Origin: JABDIY01 sp963803845
GTDB lineage: Bacteria > Actinomycetota > Acidimicrobiia > Acidimicrobiales > SZUA-35
Reading direction: 5' to 3'
Length of the DNA stretch: 64,000 bases
NCBI GenBank assembly: GCA_963803845.1
Contig: CAWDNZ010000004.1
Span: 372,001-436,000, forward strand
The translations under genes and the position numbers were made by a program. This document shows, one piece after another, positions 35,399 through 44,572 of the stretch. Numbering within the stretch: the stretch's first letter is position 1; every line of letters begins with the position of its first letter. The notes beneath the pieces are model-generated. The model was not told the DNA's origin, ran no database searches, and was given only the letters and a program-made list of their open reading frames with translations.

Positions 35399-35916
35399 GG
35401 GCGATTTCCCAGCAAGCCGTCAACGTGACGCCCAAAGGCCACAACGCCCGCGGGGAGAACGCCATCGTTCACGGGAAAGGCCGTGCGGGCCGGGTCGGCC
35501 AAACCCGACTCCACCGCAGAATACAACCGGTCCTGAGTGGCGGCCAGAATGGCCATGTCATGGCGCTGCAAATGGCGAGCGAAGGACATCTGGTGACCAT
35601 CCACGTGCTCACCCTGGGCGGGATCACGAGCAACGACGATCGGAATCCGTCCCGCCATGCGGGCATCCATCACCGTTGACGGACCGCCATGGCTGACCAC
35701 CACGTCGGCCCGGGCGAACAGCTTACGAAGCTGATCGTGGGGTAGGAGTGCGTCACCTTTGGTGTTGGTCGGAACCTCTGCCGAGCCGTATTGAATGACC
35801 ACTTCGACCTCGGGGTGATCACCAGCCCATGCGTCCATCCAGTTGACCAGGCGGTCGAACCGGTGGTGGTCGGTTCCCACCGACACCATGACGAGTTGGG
35901 TTGTTGGTTGATCCAT
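35395..35916 (-). CDS. Alg13/PssE-like glycosyltransferase catalytic subunit
   Basis: 173 residues from ATG 35916, which is preceded by AGGAGG. It is the C-terminal, donor-binding half of a GT28-type enzyme: VMVSVGTDHHRFDRLVNWMD, VVVSHGGPSTVMDARMAGRIPIVVARD, HVDGHQ. This matches the EpsF/PssE/Alg13 module that binds UDP-sugar. The membrane-recruiting partner (Alg14/PssD type) is the gene immediately upstream, 11 bp away. Together they should transfer the second sugar onto a lipid-linked intermediate. Sugar unknown; UDP-GlcNAc or UDP-GlcA are usual. Confidence 0.88.
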   Translation of the reverse strand: MDQPTTQLVMVSVGTDHHRFDRLVNWMDAWAGDHPEVEVVIQYGSAEVPTNTKGDALLPHDQLRKLFARADVVVSHGGPSTVMDARMAGRIPIVVARDPAQGEHVDGHQMSFARHLQRHDMAILAATQDRLYSAVESGLADPARTAFPVNDGVLPAGVVAFGRHVDGLLGNRP

Positions 35917-35927
35917 CTGCCAGCCTC

Positions 35928-36407
35928 CTAGTACAGCGGTCCGATGAGGTGACTTCCCGGGTACAGCTTCTGCTGCTCGGGCCATTGCACGAGAAACGAC
36001 GTGGTGAACGGCTGCACCAGGCGGCCAGTGAGGGTGCGGGAATCAACGCGGTCATAGACCTCCAAGAAGATCGTGGGGATCTTCCGCCGCCGGGCCTCCA
36101 GAAAGAACGGCACGGCCACGGCAGCACCATTGGACACCACCACATCGGGTTGCTCTCGAGCGATCACCCGACGCGCCAAGCCGTAGTTGCGAGCAACGTT
36201 CAGCAGGTTTCGAGTGGTGGGGTGAAATGCCGGTGTGAATGACTCCTCCGCAAGCTTGCTCTGTGCATCGGGGAGATCGAAGGTCACCCAGTGCCGGTAA
36301 TGATCACGCCACCAGGGCTCCAACTGGATCAGCTGGGAGAGGTGACCACCGGAGGAACACACAAAGAGCACTCGATGCTGTTTGGTCTCGCTGCTGCTAA
36401 GGGTCAC
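35928..36407 (-). CDS. Alg14/PssD-like glycosyltransferase acceptor subunit
   Basis: 159 residues from GTG 36407. RVLFVCSSGGHLSQLIQLEPWW is the SGGH motif of Alg14/PssD. Also readable: YGLARRVIAREQPDVVVSNGAAVAVPFFLEARRRKIPTIFLEVYDRVDSRTLTGRL, the usual body. It ends WPEQQKLYPGSHLIGPLY, typical for the family. No N-terminal membrane anchor is present. Pairs with the Alg13-like gene. First gene of the minus-strand arm of the polysaccharide locus, divergent from the APH-like kinase. Confidence 0.88.
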   Translation of the reverse strand: MTLSSSETKQHRVLFVCSSGGHLSQLIQLEPWWRDHYRHWVTFDLPDAQSKLAEESFTPAFHPTTRNLLNVARNYGLARRVIAREQPDVVVSNGAAVAVPFFLEARRRKIPTIFLEVYDRVDSRTLTGRLVQPFTTSFLVQWPEQQKLYPGSHLIGPLY

Positions 36408-36478
36408 TTTTCGTTGCCGCCTTCATCTGCTACTTACTTAAGTTGTCGACACGCACTGACGACTTATTGAGCAACACG

Positions 36479-37690
36479 ATGTTTCGCGCATTACGACCCA
36501 CTAGGCACCCGTTGAGCCCTCCGATGACAGTTGAGATCCACGGCCGGGCTGCCAGCCCCAAAGGTTCGCTCGAATGGCTGATAGAGGTTTTGGGCGGCGA
36601 GGTCGACGGACCTTCCACCCCCATGCTGGCTCGGCCGACAGCGGAGAATCCGGAACTGCTGATCCCACTGTCGTCACCGGCGGTGTCAGCTGCCGCCTTA
36701 ACCCGGCGCCACGACGGGCGATCACTAAGAGAACAAGCAATCTCGGAGTTGGCATTGATGGCCACGAGGACCGGTCAGCTCCGTCGAGCGGGCGGCGAGG
36801 TCGTCGATTTTCCGGCTACCGCCACGGTGCAGCTGTTGGCGACCGAGCTGGGCCATACCGGGCTGATCCCAGCCGTCGGGATCGGGCCACCCCGTCGGAA
36901 CCGGAAGCCGTCCGTAATGTTGATAACGCCGGATGGGCGCACGCTGGCCTATGCGAAGATCGGCTGGTCCGGACTCACTCGAAGCCTGGTGGCCAACGAA
37001 TTCGATTGGTTGCAGCGCCTCGACGGACGGGTCCCCGAGCCCTTTGTCATCCCGGCGCCACTACTGGCCACAGGTGCTCCATCTGGACCGGACGGGCCGA
37101 CCAAGACCATCGTGATGACGCCACTGCCGGGAAGCCGGGGGCGGAAGTATCCCCAACTCGACGCATCCGAGATAAAGAGCTTGGCGCGAACGCTGGGAAC
37201 CCGAAGACGCAACGTTGCTGATCTTTCGTGGCTGACGCCGCCGGACAACGACGGCTCGACTGTTGACGAACTCAGCCAACGGCTCGGAGCCGCCATCATG
37301 GCGGTTCGTGATCAACATGCTCAGGTCGAACTGGAGACAGGGCTGTGGCACGGCGACCTCAACCGTTGGAACACCGTGACCAGCGGTGCTGCTCTCGGAG
37401 TCTTCGATTGGGAATTCGCCGGGGCCGATCGCCCTGTGGGACAGGACTATCTGCATATCCAATTCGAGACGCTCCGCCGGAGCGGCGGCCGATCACCCAC
37501 CGAGGCCATCGCGGCCTTCCTGCGACAGATGGACACCGAGCGCGATCCGCAGCGGACCGTGGCGATCGACGTGTACCTCGCCGATCTGGCGCTTAGGGAA
37601 TCCCGGCTCTCCGGCCAGGGATGGCACGGGCCCATGGCCGGTTACCGCGAACCACTGGTCGAAACACTCGAGAACCGGCTGGCATCGTGA
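36479..37690 (+). CDS. APH/choline-kinase-like phosphotransferase in polysaccharide locus
   Basis: 403 residues from ATG 36479; a TTG at 36443 would add 12 residues and neither has a good ribosome site. Residues 160-320 show a kinase-like fold of the aminoglycoside phosphotransferase superfamily. An ATP-lobe strand (TLAYAKIGWSGLTRSLVANE, Lys and Glu) is followed by the catalytic loop TGLWHGDLNRWNTV and the metal motif GVFDWEFAG. The N-terminal 120 residues are unrelated. Antibiotic resistance is unlikely here; phosphorylation of a glycan or lipid carrier intermediate is a guess. The stop overlaps the flippase start by four bases (GTGA). Confidence 0.72.
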   Translation: MFRALRPTRHPLSPPMTVEIHGRAASPKGSLEWLIEVLGGEVDGPSTPMLARPTAENPELLIPLSSPAVSAAALTRRHDGRSLREQAISELALMATRTGQLRRAGGEVVDFPATATVQLLATELGHTGLIPAVGIGPPRRNRKPSVMLITPDGRTLAYAKIGWSGLTRSLVANEFDWLQRLDGRVPEPFVIPAPLLATGAPSGPDGPTKTIVMTPLPGSRGRKYPQLDASEIKSLARTLGTRRRNVADLSWLTPPDNDGSTVDELSQRLGAAIMAVRDQHAQVELETGLWHGDLNRWNTVTSGAALGVFDWEFAGADRPVGQDYLHIQFETLRRSGGRSPTEAIAAFLRQMDTERDPQRTVAIDVYLADLALRESRLSGQGWHGPMAGYREPLVETLENRLAS

Positions 37691-39141
37691 CGGCCACGCT
37701 CACCAGGGGAAAGCAAACCAGCGTGAAGGCGTCGGGCCTTGCAATCATTGGCGCGGTGACCACAATGGTCGCCACCTTCGGCATCGCTCGCCTCGTTTCC
37801 GAAAACGGTGTCGGCGAAGCTGGCGTGTTCTTCCTCGGAACGGCGTTGGTCTCTTTGCTGGGAACCACCGCCACGGTGGGCACGCCGCTCGCGCTCGTCT
37901 ACTTCATGCCCCAGGTCATGGCTGAGGAGAACCCAAATCCCCGTGACCTCATTCGGGTCGCCTGCGCCCCGGTGCTGGTCATTGGGCTGGCCTTCGCTGC
38001 ACTCGTTTTTGTGGGAGCAGGAACGATCGGCGAACTCTTCGGTGGAAACCGGGCCGAGGAACTGGCAACCGTCGCTCGTTGGCTGGCTCCCACCATTCCC
38101 GCGTGGGCGCTCGGAAACTCGCTGCTTGGCGCCACGCGTGGCCTTGGAACCGTGACCCCGACCATGGTGATCCAACAGGTGGGTCGACCGCTACTTCAGA
38201 TGACGCTGTTGATTGGACTGCTCGTAAGCGGTGAGTTGAGTGCCCTCAGCGCCTCGATCGCATGGGGAACTCCAGTGTTGGTGGGAGCCGCAGCGGCCGC
38301 TGCAGCAGTAGCCCGGCATGGCGGCTTCCACGCCGGTGATGCGGCAGTGGTGGGGAGCAGCGAATTTTGGACCTACTGCCGACCTCATGCGCTCACCACC
38401 GGATTGCAGATCGCCGTCGAGCGGCTGGACGTCCTTCTGGTTGGCCTGCTCCTTGGCGAAGTTGTGGCCGGGGTGTACGGCGGCCTCAGCCGGTTCGCCA
38501 CAGCGGGCAACTTCATCGTCTTCGCCGTGGCCCAGGCGGTGTCGCCCAACCTTCGAACCGCCCTCAAACATCACCGCCTGGCAGAGGCCACCACGCTGCT
38601 CCACCAGGCATCCAGTTGGATGGTTCTGATCGCCTGGCCCTATCTGCTCATCGTTGCCCTGAAACCAGAACCGCTGGCTCGGCTGCTCCAAGACGACTAC
38701 GTGCCCGACGCCCGAATCCTTTCGATCCTGGTGGTGGGCATGATGGTGAGTTCGGCAGCAGGCCCCATCAAACTCCACCTCCTCATGAGGGGCCACCCGC
38801 GGGCCACGCTCGCCACAACGGCGCTCTCGCTCGTGACGGACATCGTCTTGCTCGTGGCCCTCACCGACCGGTTCGGTATCGGCGGCGCCGCCGTGGCGTG
38901 GGCCTTCAGCGTGGCGATCGAGAACGTTGTGAATAGCTACCTCTCGGCGCGCTGGCACGGCGTGATGGGACTTGCCGCTCCGGCGATTCGAGCGATGGGC
39001 GCAGCGGTGGTCGTGGTCGTGCCGCTCGCACTCCTCACGCCAAACACCTTCGCCGGGCTGGTGCTCACAACCGCAGGCGCCGGCGCACTCATGCTGGGCT
39101 ACATCTCCATGAACAGAACAGCGTTCGGCCTCAATCGCTAG
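37687..39141 (+). CDS. Wzx-type lipid-linked oligosaccharide flippase (MOP superfamily)
   Basis: 484 residues from GTG 37687, which overlaps the kinase stop. About 12-14 hydrophobic segments, opening with SGLAIIGAVTTMVATFGIARLVS, the MATE/PST entry helix, then GVFFLGTALVSLLGTTATVG. It would flip undecaprenyl-linked repeat units across the membrane. Coupled to the APH-like gene and facing the polymerase/ligase gene across the repeat region, so export functions are complete in this locus. Confidence 0.88.
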   Translation: MTATLTRGKQTSVKASGLAIIGAVTTMVATFGIARLVSENGVGEAGVFFLGTALVSLLGTTATVGTPLALVYFMPQVMAEENPNPRDLIRVACAPVLVIGLAFAALVFVGAGTIGELFGGNRAEELATVARWLAPTIPAWALGNSLLGATRGLGTVTPTMVIQQVGRPLLQMTLLIGLLVSGELSALSASIAWGTPVLVGAAAAAAAVARHGGFHAGDAAVVGSSEFWTYCRPHALTTGLQIAVERLDVLLVGLLLGEVVAGVYGGLSRFATAGNFIVFAVAQAVSPNLRTALKHHRLAEATTLLHQASSWMVLIAWPYLLIVALKPEPLARLLQDDYVPDARILSILVVGMMVSSAAGPIKLHLLMRGHPRATLATTALSLVTDIVLLVALTDRFGIGGAAVAWAFSVAIENVVNSYLSARWHGVMGLAAPAIRAMGAAVVVVVPLALLTPNTFAGLVLTTAGAGALMLGYISMNRTAFGLNR

Positions 39142-39827
39142 AGCGCACTGTTGTCCCTCCGGGGGACGTTCAAACGCCACGCAGGCTGGGCTGTCCCTCC
39201 GGGGGACGTTCAGACGCCACGCAGGCTGGGTCGTCCCTCCGGGAGACGTTCAAAACGCCACGCAGGCTGGGCTGTCCCTCCGGGAGACGTTCAAGCGCCA
39301 CGCAGGCTCCGCCTTCCGGCACTGCAATAACTCCTGTCCGAGCCTGAGCTCGGACTGCTCACCGTGCGGTCCCTCCGGGGCGAGGGCAAGCGCGTTACGG
39401 GCCACCTGGGAGCCTGCGGCGCCATGGCAGCTGGCAGCACGATCGTTGTCCCTCCGGGGGACGTTCAGACGCCACGCAGACTGGGCTGTCCCTCCGGGGG
39501 ACGTTCAGACGCCACGCAGACTGGGCTGTCCCTCCGGGGGACGTTCAGACGCCACGCAGGCTTTCGCCTGCGGCACTGCAAAAGGTGCATAGGTAACTGA
39601 ACGCGTGACTACTCACCGTGCGGACCCTCCGGGGGTGTAACCCTTTACGCGCAGCGGGAGCCTGCGGCGCAATCTTTCGGCAGCGTGATTGCTGTCCCTC
39701 CGGGGGACGTTCAGACGCCACGCAGGCATTCGCCTGCGGCACTGCAAGAGATCTTCAGCATCGGAGCACTTGACTACGCAACAGACCGCGTCCCTCTGAG
39801 GGCAATCGCTTGGCAGCCTTGCGCCGC
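39142..39827. repeat. Nested intergenic repeat region: 4, 3 and 1 copies of a 40-bp unit
   Basis: 686 bp between convergent wzx-like and wzy-like genes, no gene inside. The 40-bp unit opens with GTCCCTCCGGGGGAC, itself a hairpin (GTCCC/GGGAC), then GTTCAGACGCCACGCAGGCT. Copies start at 39153, 39193, 39233, 39274 (block 1), 39448, 39488, 39528 (block 2) and 39694 (block 3). Each block closes with a cap ending GGCACTGCAA (39310-39327, 39565-39581, 39731-39747). Blocks 2 and 3 are preceded by related 90- and 82-bp lead elements (39358-39447, 39612-39693) that share CTCACCGTGCGG and GGGAGCCTGCGGCGC. Nature unknown. Confidence 0.9.
39336..39355. terminator. Perfect 8-bp hairpin after the flippase gene
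   Basis: GTCCGAGC, loop CTGA, GCTCGGAC: a perfect stem of 8 bp between repeat block 1 and the next lead element. It may terminate the flippase transcript or the convergent one; there is no U-tract. Confidence 0.55.
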
Positions 39828-41132
39828 TTACAGTTCGCGCTGGGCACGAATGGCCAACATCGCCGTGACCATGGCCAGGAAGAGCTGAGTGGGAATGGTC
39901 AAATAGAACAGCGACTGCACGGCCAGAATGATGAGGACCGAATGTAACCAGATACCCGAACTGGAGGTCTGGCGCCACGACCGAATAGTCGCAGAAGCGA
40001 AGAACCCGATATACCCCATGGCGCCGATGACACCATGGGAGAACAGGAGATACCAGAGCTGGCCATGAGTACCGACGGAGGGCAATCCGCGCTGGTTGGG
40101 ACGCGGCGCACCCCAGCCGAACAATGGGCGTTCCGCCGTTCCGTCGAGTGCCGAAACGATCAGTTCGGTTCGGTCGCCATTGGAGTGCGCAGTGTCGATG
40201 CGAGTGAGGGCAACGTCGCCCAGCGGGCTGAGACCGAGGAGCGCCACGAGGAAACAGACAGCCACGGTGCCCCGAACGATCAGCTTGGCATCGCCCAACA
40301 CTCCCAAGCGGAGAGCCGCGTAGACGACGCCGATCCCCAGGGACAGCCAAAGCCCCCGGTTCAGTGACAGGACTCCGGGCACAACCGAAGCCACCAAGAC
40401 ACCGCCGATCAGGCGCGGGGAAAATCCCGCCCTCCGGTCACTGAGAGAAATGAAGGCGAAGGGCGTGAGGAGGGCCAGCATCGAGCCCCAGGTATTGGTG
40501 TAGTCATAGGGGGCCTTGGGTCTCGGCACGGCGAAACCAATGATGTCCTGCACGTCGGCGAAGCTGGGGGTGACAAGGGTTCTGATCAGGTCGTTCTCCA
40601 GCAACACTCCGGGGAGCAAGTAGTAGAGCGGGGCCCGATAGCTAACCGAACCAATCACGAACGCCAAGAACCCGCCGGCCACCGTGCCCATCCAGAGCCA
40701 GGTGAACGCCCGGACCATGTGCCACACCGTGAGGGTTCGACCACCATTCAGTGCATACAAGGCGTAGCTAAAGGCCGCGGTGGCATACCCCAGCCGGAGA
40801 GCCCACCCGGCGGCTCGGCCGGCACTGTCGAGACTCAGAGCGCTGAACAGAACTGCGGCCAGGAAAAGCATCCACCAGGCCGAGCCTTTCGGAATGATCA
40901 ATCGCGGCTTTAGGAGCAGCGAAATGGTGATCGGCACGGCAAAGATGAGCCACATGAAGCCGTGGAGACCCAACAGAAACCACAGTGGGATGAGGGCGAA
41001 CGCTGCAGTGATCGGCCACGACGGAAGATCGCGGTCGCCAAGTTGTCGCTGGCGACGGTCTTGCCGTCGACCATCCACATGGGCGCGGCGTTCAGGGAGT
41101 TGCCCGGGCCGGGGTTTCTGAGTGGTCGCCAT
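39828..41132 (-). CDS. O-antigen polymerase/ligase-like membrane protein (Wzy/WaaL family)
   Basis: 434 residues. A basic, Arg-rich cytoplasmic head of about 38 residues precedes about 10-12 hydrophobic spans (WPITAAFALIPLWFLLGLHG, FMWLIFAVPITISLLL, GGFLAFVIGSV and others). The large extracytoplasmic loop holds SLNRGLWLSLGIGVVYAAL and the conserved late HGQLWYLLFSHGVIGAMGY with paired His, as in Wzy_C/RfaL proteins. In a monoderm it would polymerise the flipped repeat units. ATG 41132 lies 15 bp after the chain-length gene, so the two are co-transcribed. Confidence 0.85.
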   Translation of the reverse strand: MATTQKPRPGQLPERRAHVDGRRQDRRQRQLGDRDLPSWPITAAFALIPLWFLLGLHGFMWLIFAVPITISLLLKPRLIIPKGSAWWMLFLAAVLFSALSLDSAGRAAGWALRLGYATAAFSYALYALNGGRTLTVWHMVRAFTWLWMGTVAGGFLAFVIGSVSYRAPLYYLLPGVLLENDLIRTLVTPSFADVQDIIGFAVPRPKAPYDYTNTWGSMLALLTPFAFISLSDRRAGFSPRLIGGVLVASVVPGVLSLNRGLWLSLGIGVVYAALRLGVLGDAKLIVRGTVAVCFLVALLGLSPLGDVALTRIDTAHSNGDRTELIVSALDGTAERPLFGWGAPRPNQRGLPSVGTHGQLWYLLFSHGVIGAMGYIGFFASATIRSWRQTSSSGIWLHSVLIILAVQSLFYLTIPTQLFLAMVTAMLAIRAQREL

Positions 41133-41147
41133 GAATCAGGCTTGGTG

Positions 41148-42803
41148 CTACCGGTTCGCTTTGGGGGCGATCGGTTGGGCCACGATCGAGCCTGCCACTT
41201 CGAGCCCAACGGCGGTGAGCTGGCGAACTGAGGAGACCACGTCGGCCCGTCGGGTTTGCGAGGGCTCCACGATCAGGATGGCGGTGTCACACATCGGGGC
41301 GAGCACCACGGCATCGGCGTAGTCGGTGAGCGCCGGGGCTGCCACCACTATGAACTCATAGTTGCTTCTGGCCTTTTCGAGAAGGCGGCCAACGTTGCTG
41401 CTCTGGAGGAGGCGGGTGGGCTGGGAGATGTCCGCTCCTGGAGTGATGACGAACAGCGATGTGAGCTCCGGCACGGCCTGGGTCACCTCGGTCACCCCTG
41501 CTTTGCCGCCGATTACTTCGGACAAGCCTTTGTGGTTCGTCAGGTCCAGGCGTGAGTGGATCCCGGGGTCGCGGAGATCAGCGAGTACGAGGAGGGTCTT
41601 GCGGCCAACGCGAGCGGCGGCGACGGCGAGGTTGGCGGCCGCCATGGCGGCCGCTTCGGACCGGTGGATGTCGTTGGTCCCGGCAACGAGGACCACCTGC
41701 TGGTCGGCCCGGTCCATCTTGAAGAGGAGTGCGGCCTGGGTTCGGCGGTAGGCGTCGTCGACCTGGAGATTGGTCCCCTCGGTTACGGCGATCATGTTGT
41801 TGCCAGGGCTGAAACCGAGGATGTCGGCGCCCATGGCCGGCAGTTCGTTGAGAGCGTCGCGCACCGTGGCATCGGAGCGGTCCAGCGCAAAGGCGGTGCC
41901 AACGCCGACGCCAAGCCCTAGGAGGAGTCCGGCCAGCGGGCCGACCGCGGCGGGAACACCAGCGGGCCGGGCGGGGAGATCGGCGTCGTCAAGTATCTCG
42001 CCAACGTTGATGGTGATCGCATCGATGTTGGCCAGGCGGGAGCCGATTCCTTGAAGGTTTGTCCGCTTGGCGATCTCTTCGGCTTCCAGGCTTCGAAGCT
42101 TGGCCGGTCGAACCTGGGGAGCGAGAATGGATGGGAAGGCAGGATCCAACGGTTGGGCCGCATTGGCTAGGGCCTGTTCCTGATCAACGATGTTGGCGGC
42201 GATGATGTCGAGTTCGGCCAGCAGTTGTTGCTCCCGTTCCAGAAGCCGGTCACGGGCTACAGAGGTGGCCGATGTGGCGGCTTCTTCCCGGAAATCGAGG
42301 TAGGCATGCGCAACGGCCTGGGCGAGGTCCTGGGCCCGTAGAGCCGATCCCGCCTCAGCTTCGATTCGGAGAACTTCGGCCTCATCTTCCACGGTCACGG
42401 TGATCTGCTCTTGGACCCGTCTGGCCTCCTCACCGTCGATCGAGATCGTGGCGGCCTGTTCATTGATCGGCGGGTCGTCGAAATTGGACAAACCCGGTTC
42501 GGCGCCTGCGGCCAGGAGGGCAAGCGCCCGTTCCACCACGCGCTGGGATGAAGCGATCGATTGTTCGGTGGTGGTGTTGACCTGGCGGGTTACATCCAAA
42601 TTGGGAGAGTCACCCTGGCTGATGAGCGGCCGAACTTCCACCAGCGAGTCCGAAGAGAACGAATTGCTCTGGGCCAGCAGACCAGCGATCCCTAGGAAAA
42701 GCCCAGCGACCGATGCCCCCACCAGGACTTTCCAGTGCCGGCGCACGATCATCAGCGAGTCATCGAGCCCCACGACGGCATCCGAGGATTTGAGATCAGC
42801 CAT
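41148..42803 (-). CDS. Wzz/BY-kinase-like chain-length protein with degenerate ATP site
   Basis: 551 residues. N-terminal Wzz domain: WKVLVGASVAGLFLGIAGLLA membrane helix, periplasmic-side coiled coil (about 180-260), second helix AAVGPLAGLLLGLGVGVGTAFALD. The C-terminal 230 residues have the ParA/BY-kinase fold but a broken Walker A: where kinases have GEGKST, this has AGTNDIHRSEAAAMAAANLA (about 374-392), and Walker A' reads LLVLADLRDPG. The C-terminus (PIAPKANR) lacks a Tyr cluster. Kinase activity is therefore doubtful; a structural role in chain-length control is more likely. First gene of the Wzz-Wzy transcript, divergent from the LCP gene. Confidence 0.85.
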   Translation of the reverse strand: MADLKSSDAVVGLDDSLMIVRRHWKVLVGASVAGLFLGIAGLLAQSNSFSSDSLVEVRPLISQGDSPNLDVTRQVNTTTEQSIASSQRVVERALALLAAGAEPGLSNFDDPPINEQAATISIDGEEARRVQEQITVTVEDEAEVLRIEAEAGSALRAQDLAQAVAHAYLDFREEAATSATSVARDRLLEREQQLLAELDIIAANIVDQEQALANAAQPLDPAFPSILAPQVRPAKLRSLEAEEIAKRTNLQGIGSRLANIDAITINVGEILDDADLPARPAGVPAAVGPLAGLLLGLGVGVGTAFALDRSDATVRDALNELPAMGADILGFSPGNNMIAVTEGTNLQVDDAYRRTQAALLFKMDRADQQVVLVAGTNDIHRSEAAAMAAANLAVAAARVGRKTLLVLADLRDPGIHSRLDLTNHKGLSEVIGGKAGVTEVTQAVPELTSLFVITPGADISQPTRLLQSSNVGRLLEKARSNYEFIVVAAPALTDYADAVVLAPMCDTAILIVEPSQTRRADVVSSVRQLTAVGLEVAGSIVAQPIAPKANR

Positions 42804-43011
42804 TGGACACGACCAATGGAATCAGTGGATGCCAGGGTGAGAGAGATCTACACACGGTCACACAGTCGGCCGCAAGGACTCCCGAATTAGCACATTACGT
42901 GTGCGCAAACGGGCACCTTTTGTCACTGCGGGTTTCGCTCTGACGAGAGTTGCATCGATGCCGCCGCCCTCCACCAACCGCGGAACGATCGAAACTATTG
43001 TCATAGCCGCC

Positions 43012-44571
43012 ATGGCCCTCACCCACACCGATACGCCAGCGGCCGATGCCGCCCCCGACAAAACCGTCGATACGTCCTCTTCTCCAGCGTGGCTGGAACG
43101 TCGCGATGCCGCCCAACCCAGCAGGACGAAGACTGCCCCAACGCACCCGCCGCGACGGACCAACACCCAGGAACTCTTGATCACCGCTGGCACTCTTATT
43201 GTTGCGGGTCTCCTCGCAGTGGCCGGCACCATCGTGTGGCTCGACGGGGTCGCCAGCGACATCGTCAACCCGGATCTAAACACCGCTCTTGCGCCCAGCA
43301 CCAACCAGTCAAACTGGCTCATCGTTGGCAGCGATTCACGCGAAGGTATCGACCCCGACGTTGAAGGGTCAGCGATTTTCGTTGGCGAAGAAGTGATCGG
43401 TCGTCGGACCGACACCATCATGCTGGCCCGCCTGGATACCGATACCGGCACGGTCGATCTCATGTCGCTTCCCCGAGACCTTTGGGTCCCCATCGACGGC
43501 ACCGCTCGAGATGGTCGAATCAACAGCGCCTTCAACGGTGAGGGCGGCCAACAGCGCCTGATCGACACGGTGGAGAGCGTCTTCGACATTCAGATCCATC
43601 ACTACGCCGAGATCAACTTCGTCGGTTTCCAACAGGCGATCGATGCCATGGGCGGGATTCCCATCTGGTTCGACCGGGCACTACGGGACCCCGCCGCCGA
43701 CCTGAATATCGCCACCCCGGGATGCCATGTGTTAGACGGGTATGAAGCGTTGGCGTTCTCCCGCAGCCGCAATATGGAGTTCTATGACGGGCAGGCCTGG
43801 CGGGCCGATGGCAGTGGCGACCTCGGGCGCTCCACTCGTCAGCGGTTCTTGATTCAGCGGATGGTTGACCATGCCACCGCCTCCCTGAACGTGACCGATT
43901 TCGACACGGTCGCTCGGCTCATCGGCGCCGCCGGTTCCAATCTCACCGTGGATGCGGGAATCACGCCGGACCGGCTGGTGGAGTTGGCTCGCGTCTTCCA
44001 AGACCTCGAAGGCGACGCCATCACCACCCACGTTCTGCCAACGGTTCCGTTCCGCACGCCGGGTGGTTCAGCCGTGCTCGCTCTCCAGCCAGCCGAAGCC
44101 AACCCGGTTCTATCGATCTATCGGGGTGTTGAGCCTGAGCCAATCGCACCCGAAGAAGCCGCTGTCCGATTGTCGATCTTCAACGGCAGCCGCACAGCAG
44201 GACAAGCCGGCGAAGTGGAAAGCGCGCTGGGCGCAGAGGGCTTCGAGATCGATCTCGTGGACAATGCGCCTACCACCAAAGAGACGCTGATCGCCTACGG
44301 CCCGGGGATGGAAACCGGAGCCGAACGGATCGCCCGGTATCTCGAGACGCCGCCAACCTTCGTGCCCGACCCGGACGCCAAAGGCATCTCCCTCACCACC
44401 GGAACCGATTTCACCGGTATTCGACTCACGCCGCTTGAGGCTGATGCGGTGGTAGCGCCGGAAGTTCCCGTCGCCGCTGATGCCAGCCCCGTCGGTGGAG
44501 CACTTGCCACGCCGAGCGTTGAAATAGGCATCGTGCCGGGCACACCTCCTCCGGGGATCACCTGTTCCTGA
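43012..44571 (+). CDS. LytR-CpsA-Psr (LCP) family glycopolymer ligase with LytR_C domain
   Basis: 519 residues from ATG 43012 (MALTHTDTP); in-frame GTG 42901 and ATG 42958 are alternatives with no deciding ribosome site. A cytoplasmic Thr/Pro-rich head and one membrane helix (LLITAGTLIVAGLLAVAGTIVW) precede the LCP catalytic domain: LIVGSDSRE, RRTDTIMLARLD, DLMSLPRDLWVPI, RINSAFNGEGG, DAMGGIPIWFD, LDGYEALAFSRSRN. The conserved Arg/Asp residues bind the polyprenyl pyrophosphate. A LytR_C domain follows (VRLSIFNGSRTAGQAGEVESAL), then a Pro/Ala tail. It would attach the locus polysaccharide to peptidoglycan. Confidence 0.9.
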   Translation: MALTHTDTPAADAAPDKTVDTSSSPAWLERRDAAQPSRTKTAPTHPPRRTNTQELLITAGTLIVAGLLAVAGTIVWLDGVASDIVNPDLNTALAPSTNQSNWLIVGSDSREGIDPDVEGSAIFVGEEVIGRRTDTIMLARLDTDTGTVDLMSLPRDLWVPIDGTARDGRINSAFNGEGGQQRLIDTVESVFDIQIHHYAEINFVGFQQAIDAMGGIPIWFDRALRDPAADLNIATPGCHVLDGYEALAFSRSRNMEFYDGQAWRADGSGDLGRSTRQRFLIQRMVDHATASLNVTDFDTVARLIGAAGSNLTVDAGITPDRLVELARVFQDLEGDAITTHVLPTVPFRTPGGSAVLALQPAEANPVLSIYRGVEPEPIAPEEAAVRLSIFNGSRTAGQAGEVESALGAEGFEIDLVDNAPTTKETLIAYGPGMETGAERIARYLETPPTFVPDPDAKGISLTTGTDFTGIRLTPLEADAVVAPEVPVAADASPVGGALATPSVEIGIVPGTPPPGITCS

Positions 44572-44572
44572 G

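Noticed and set aside
36479..37690. Aminoglycoside resistance gene
   Set aside because: Only the general kinase loop matches; location between glycan genes and coupling to wzx argue for a different role.
39364..39742. Short open frames inside the repeat region on both strands
   Set aside because: They arise from repeat periodicity, have no ribosome site and no recognisable protein pattern.
39142..39827. Possible CRISPR array
   Set aside because: The 40-bp period has no variable spacers: both halves of the unit are conserved, and no cas gene is nearby.
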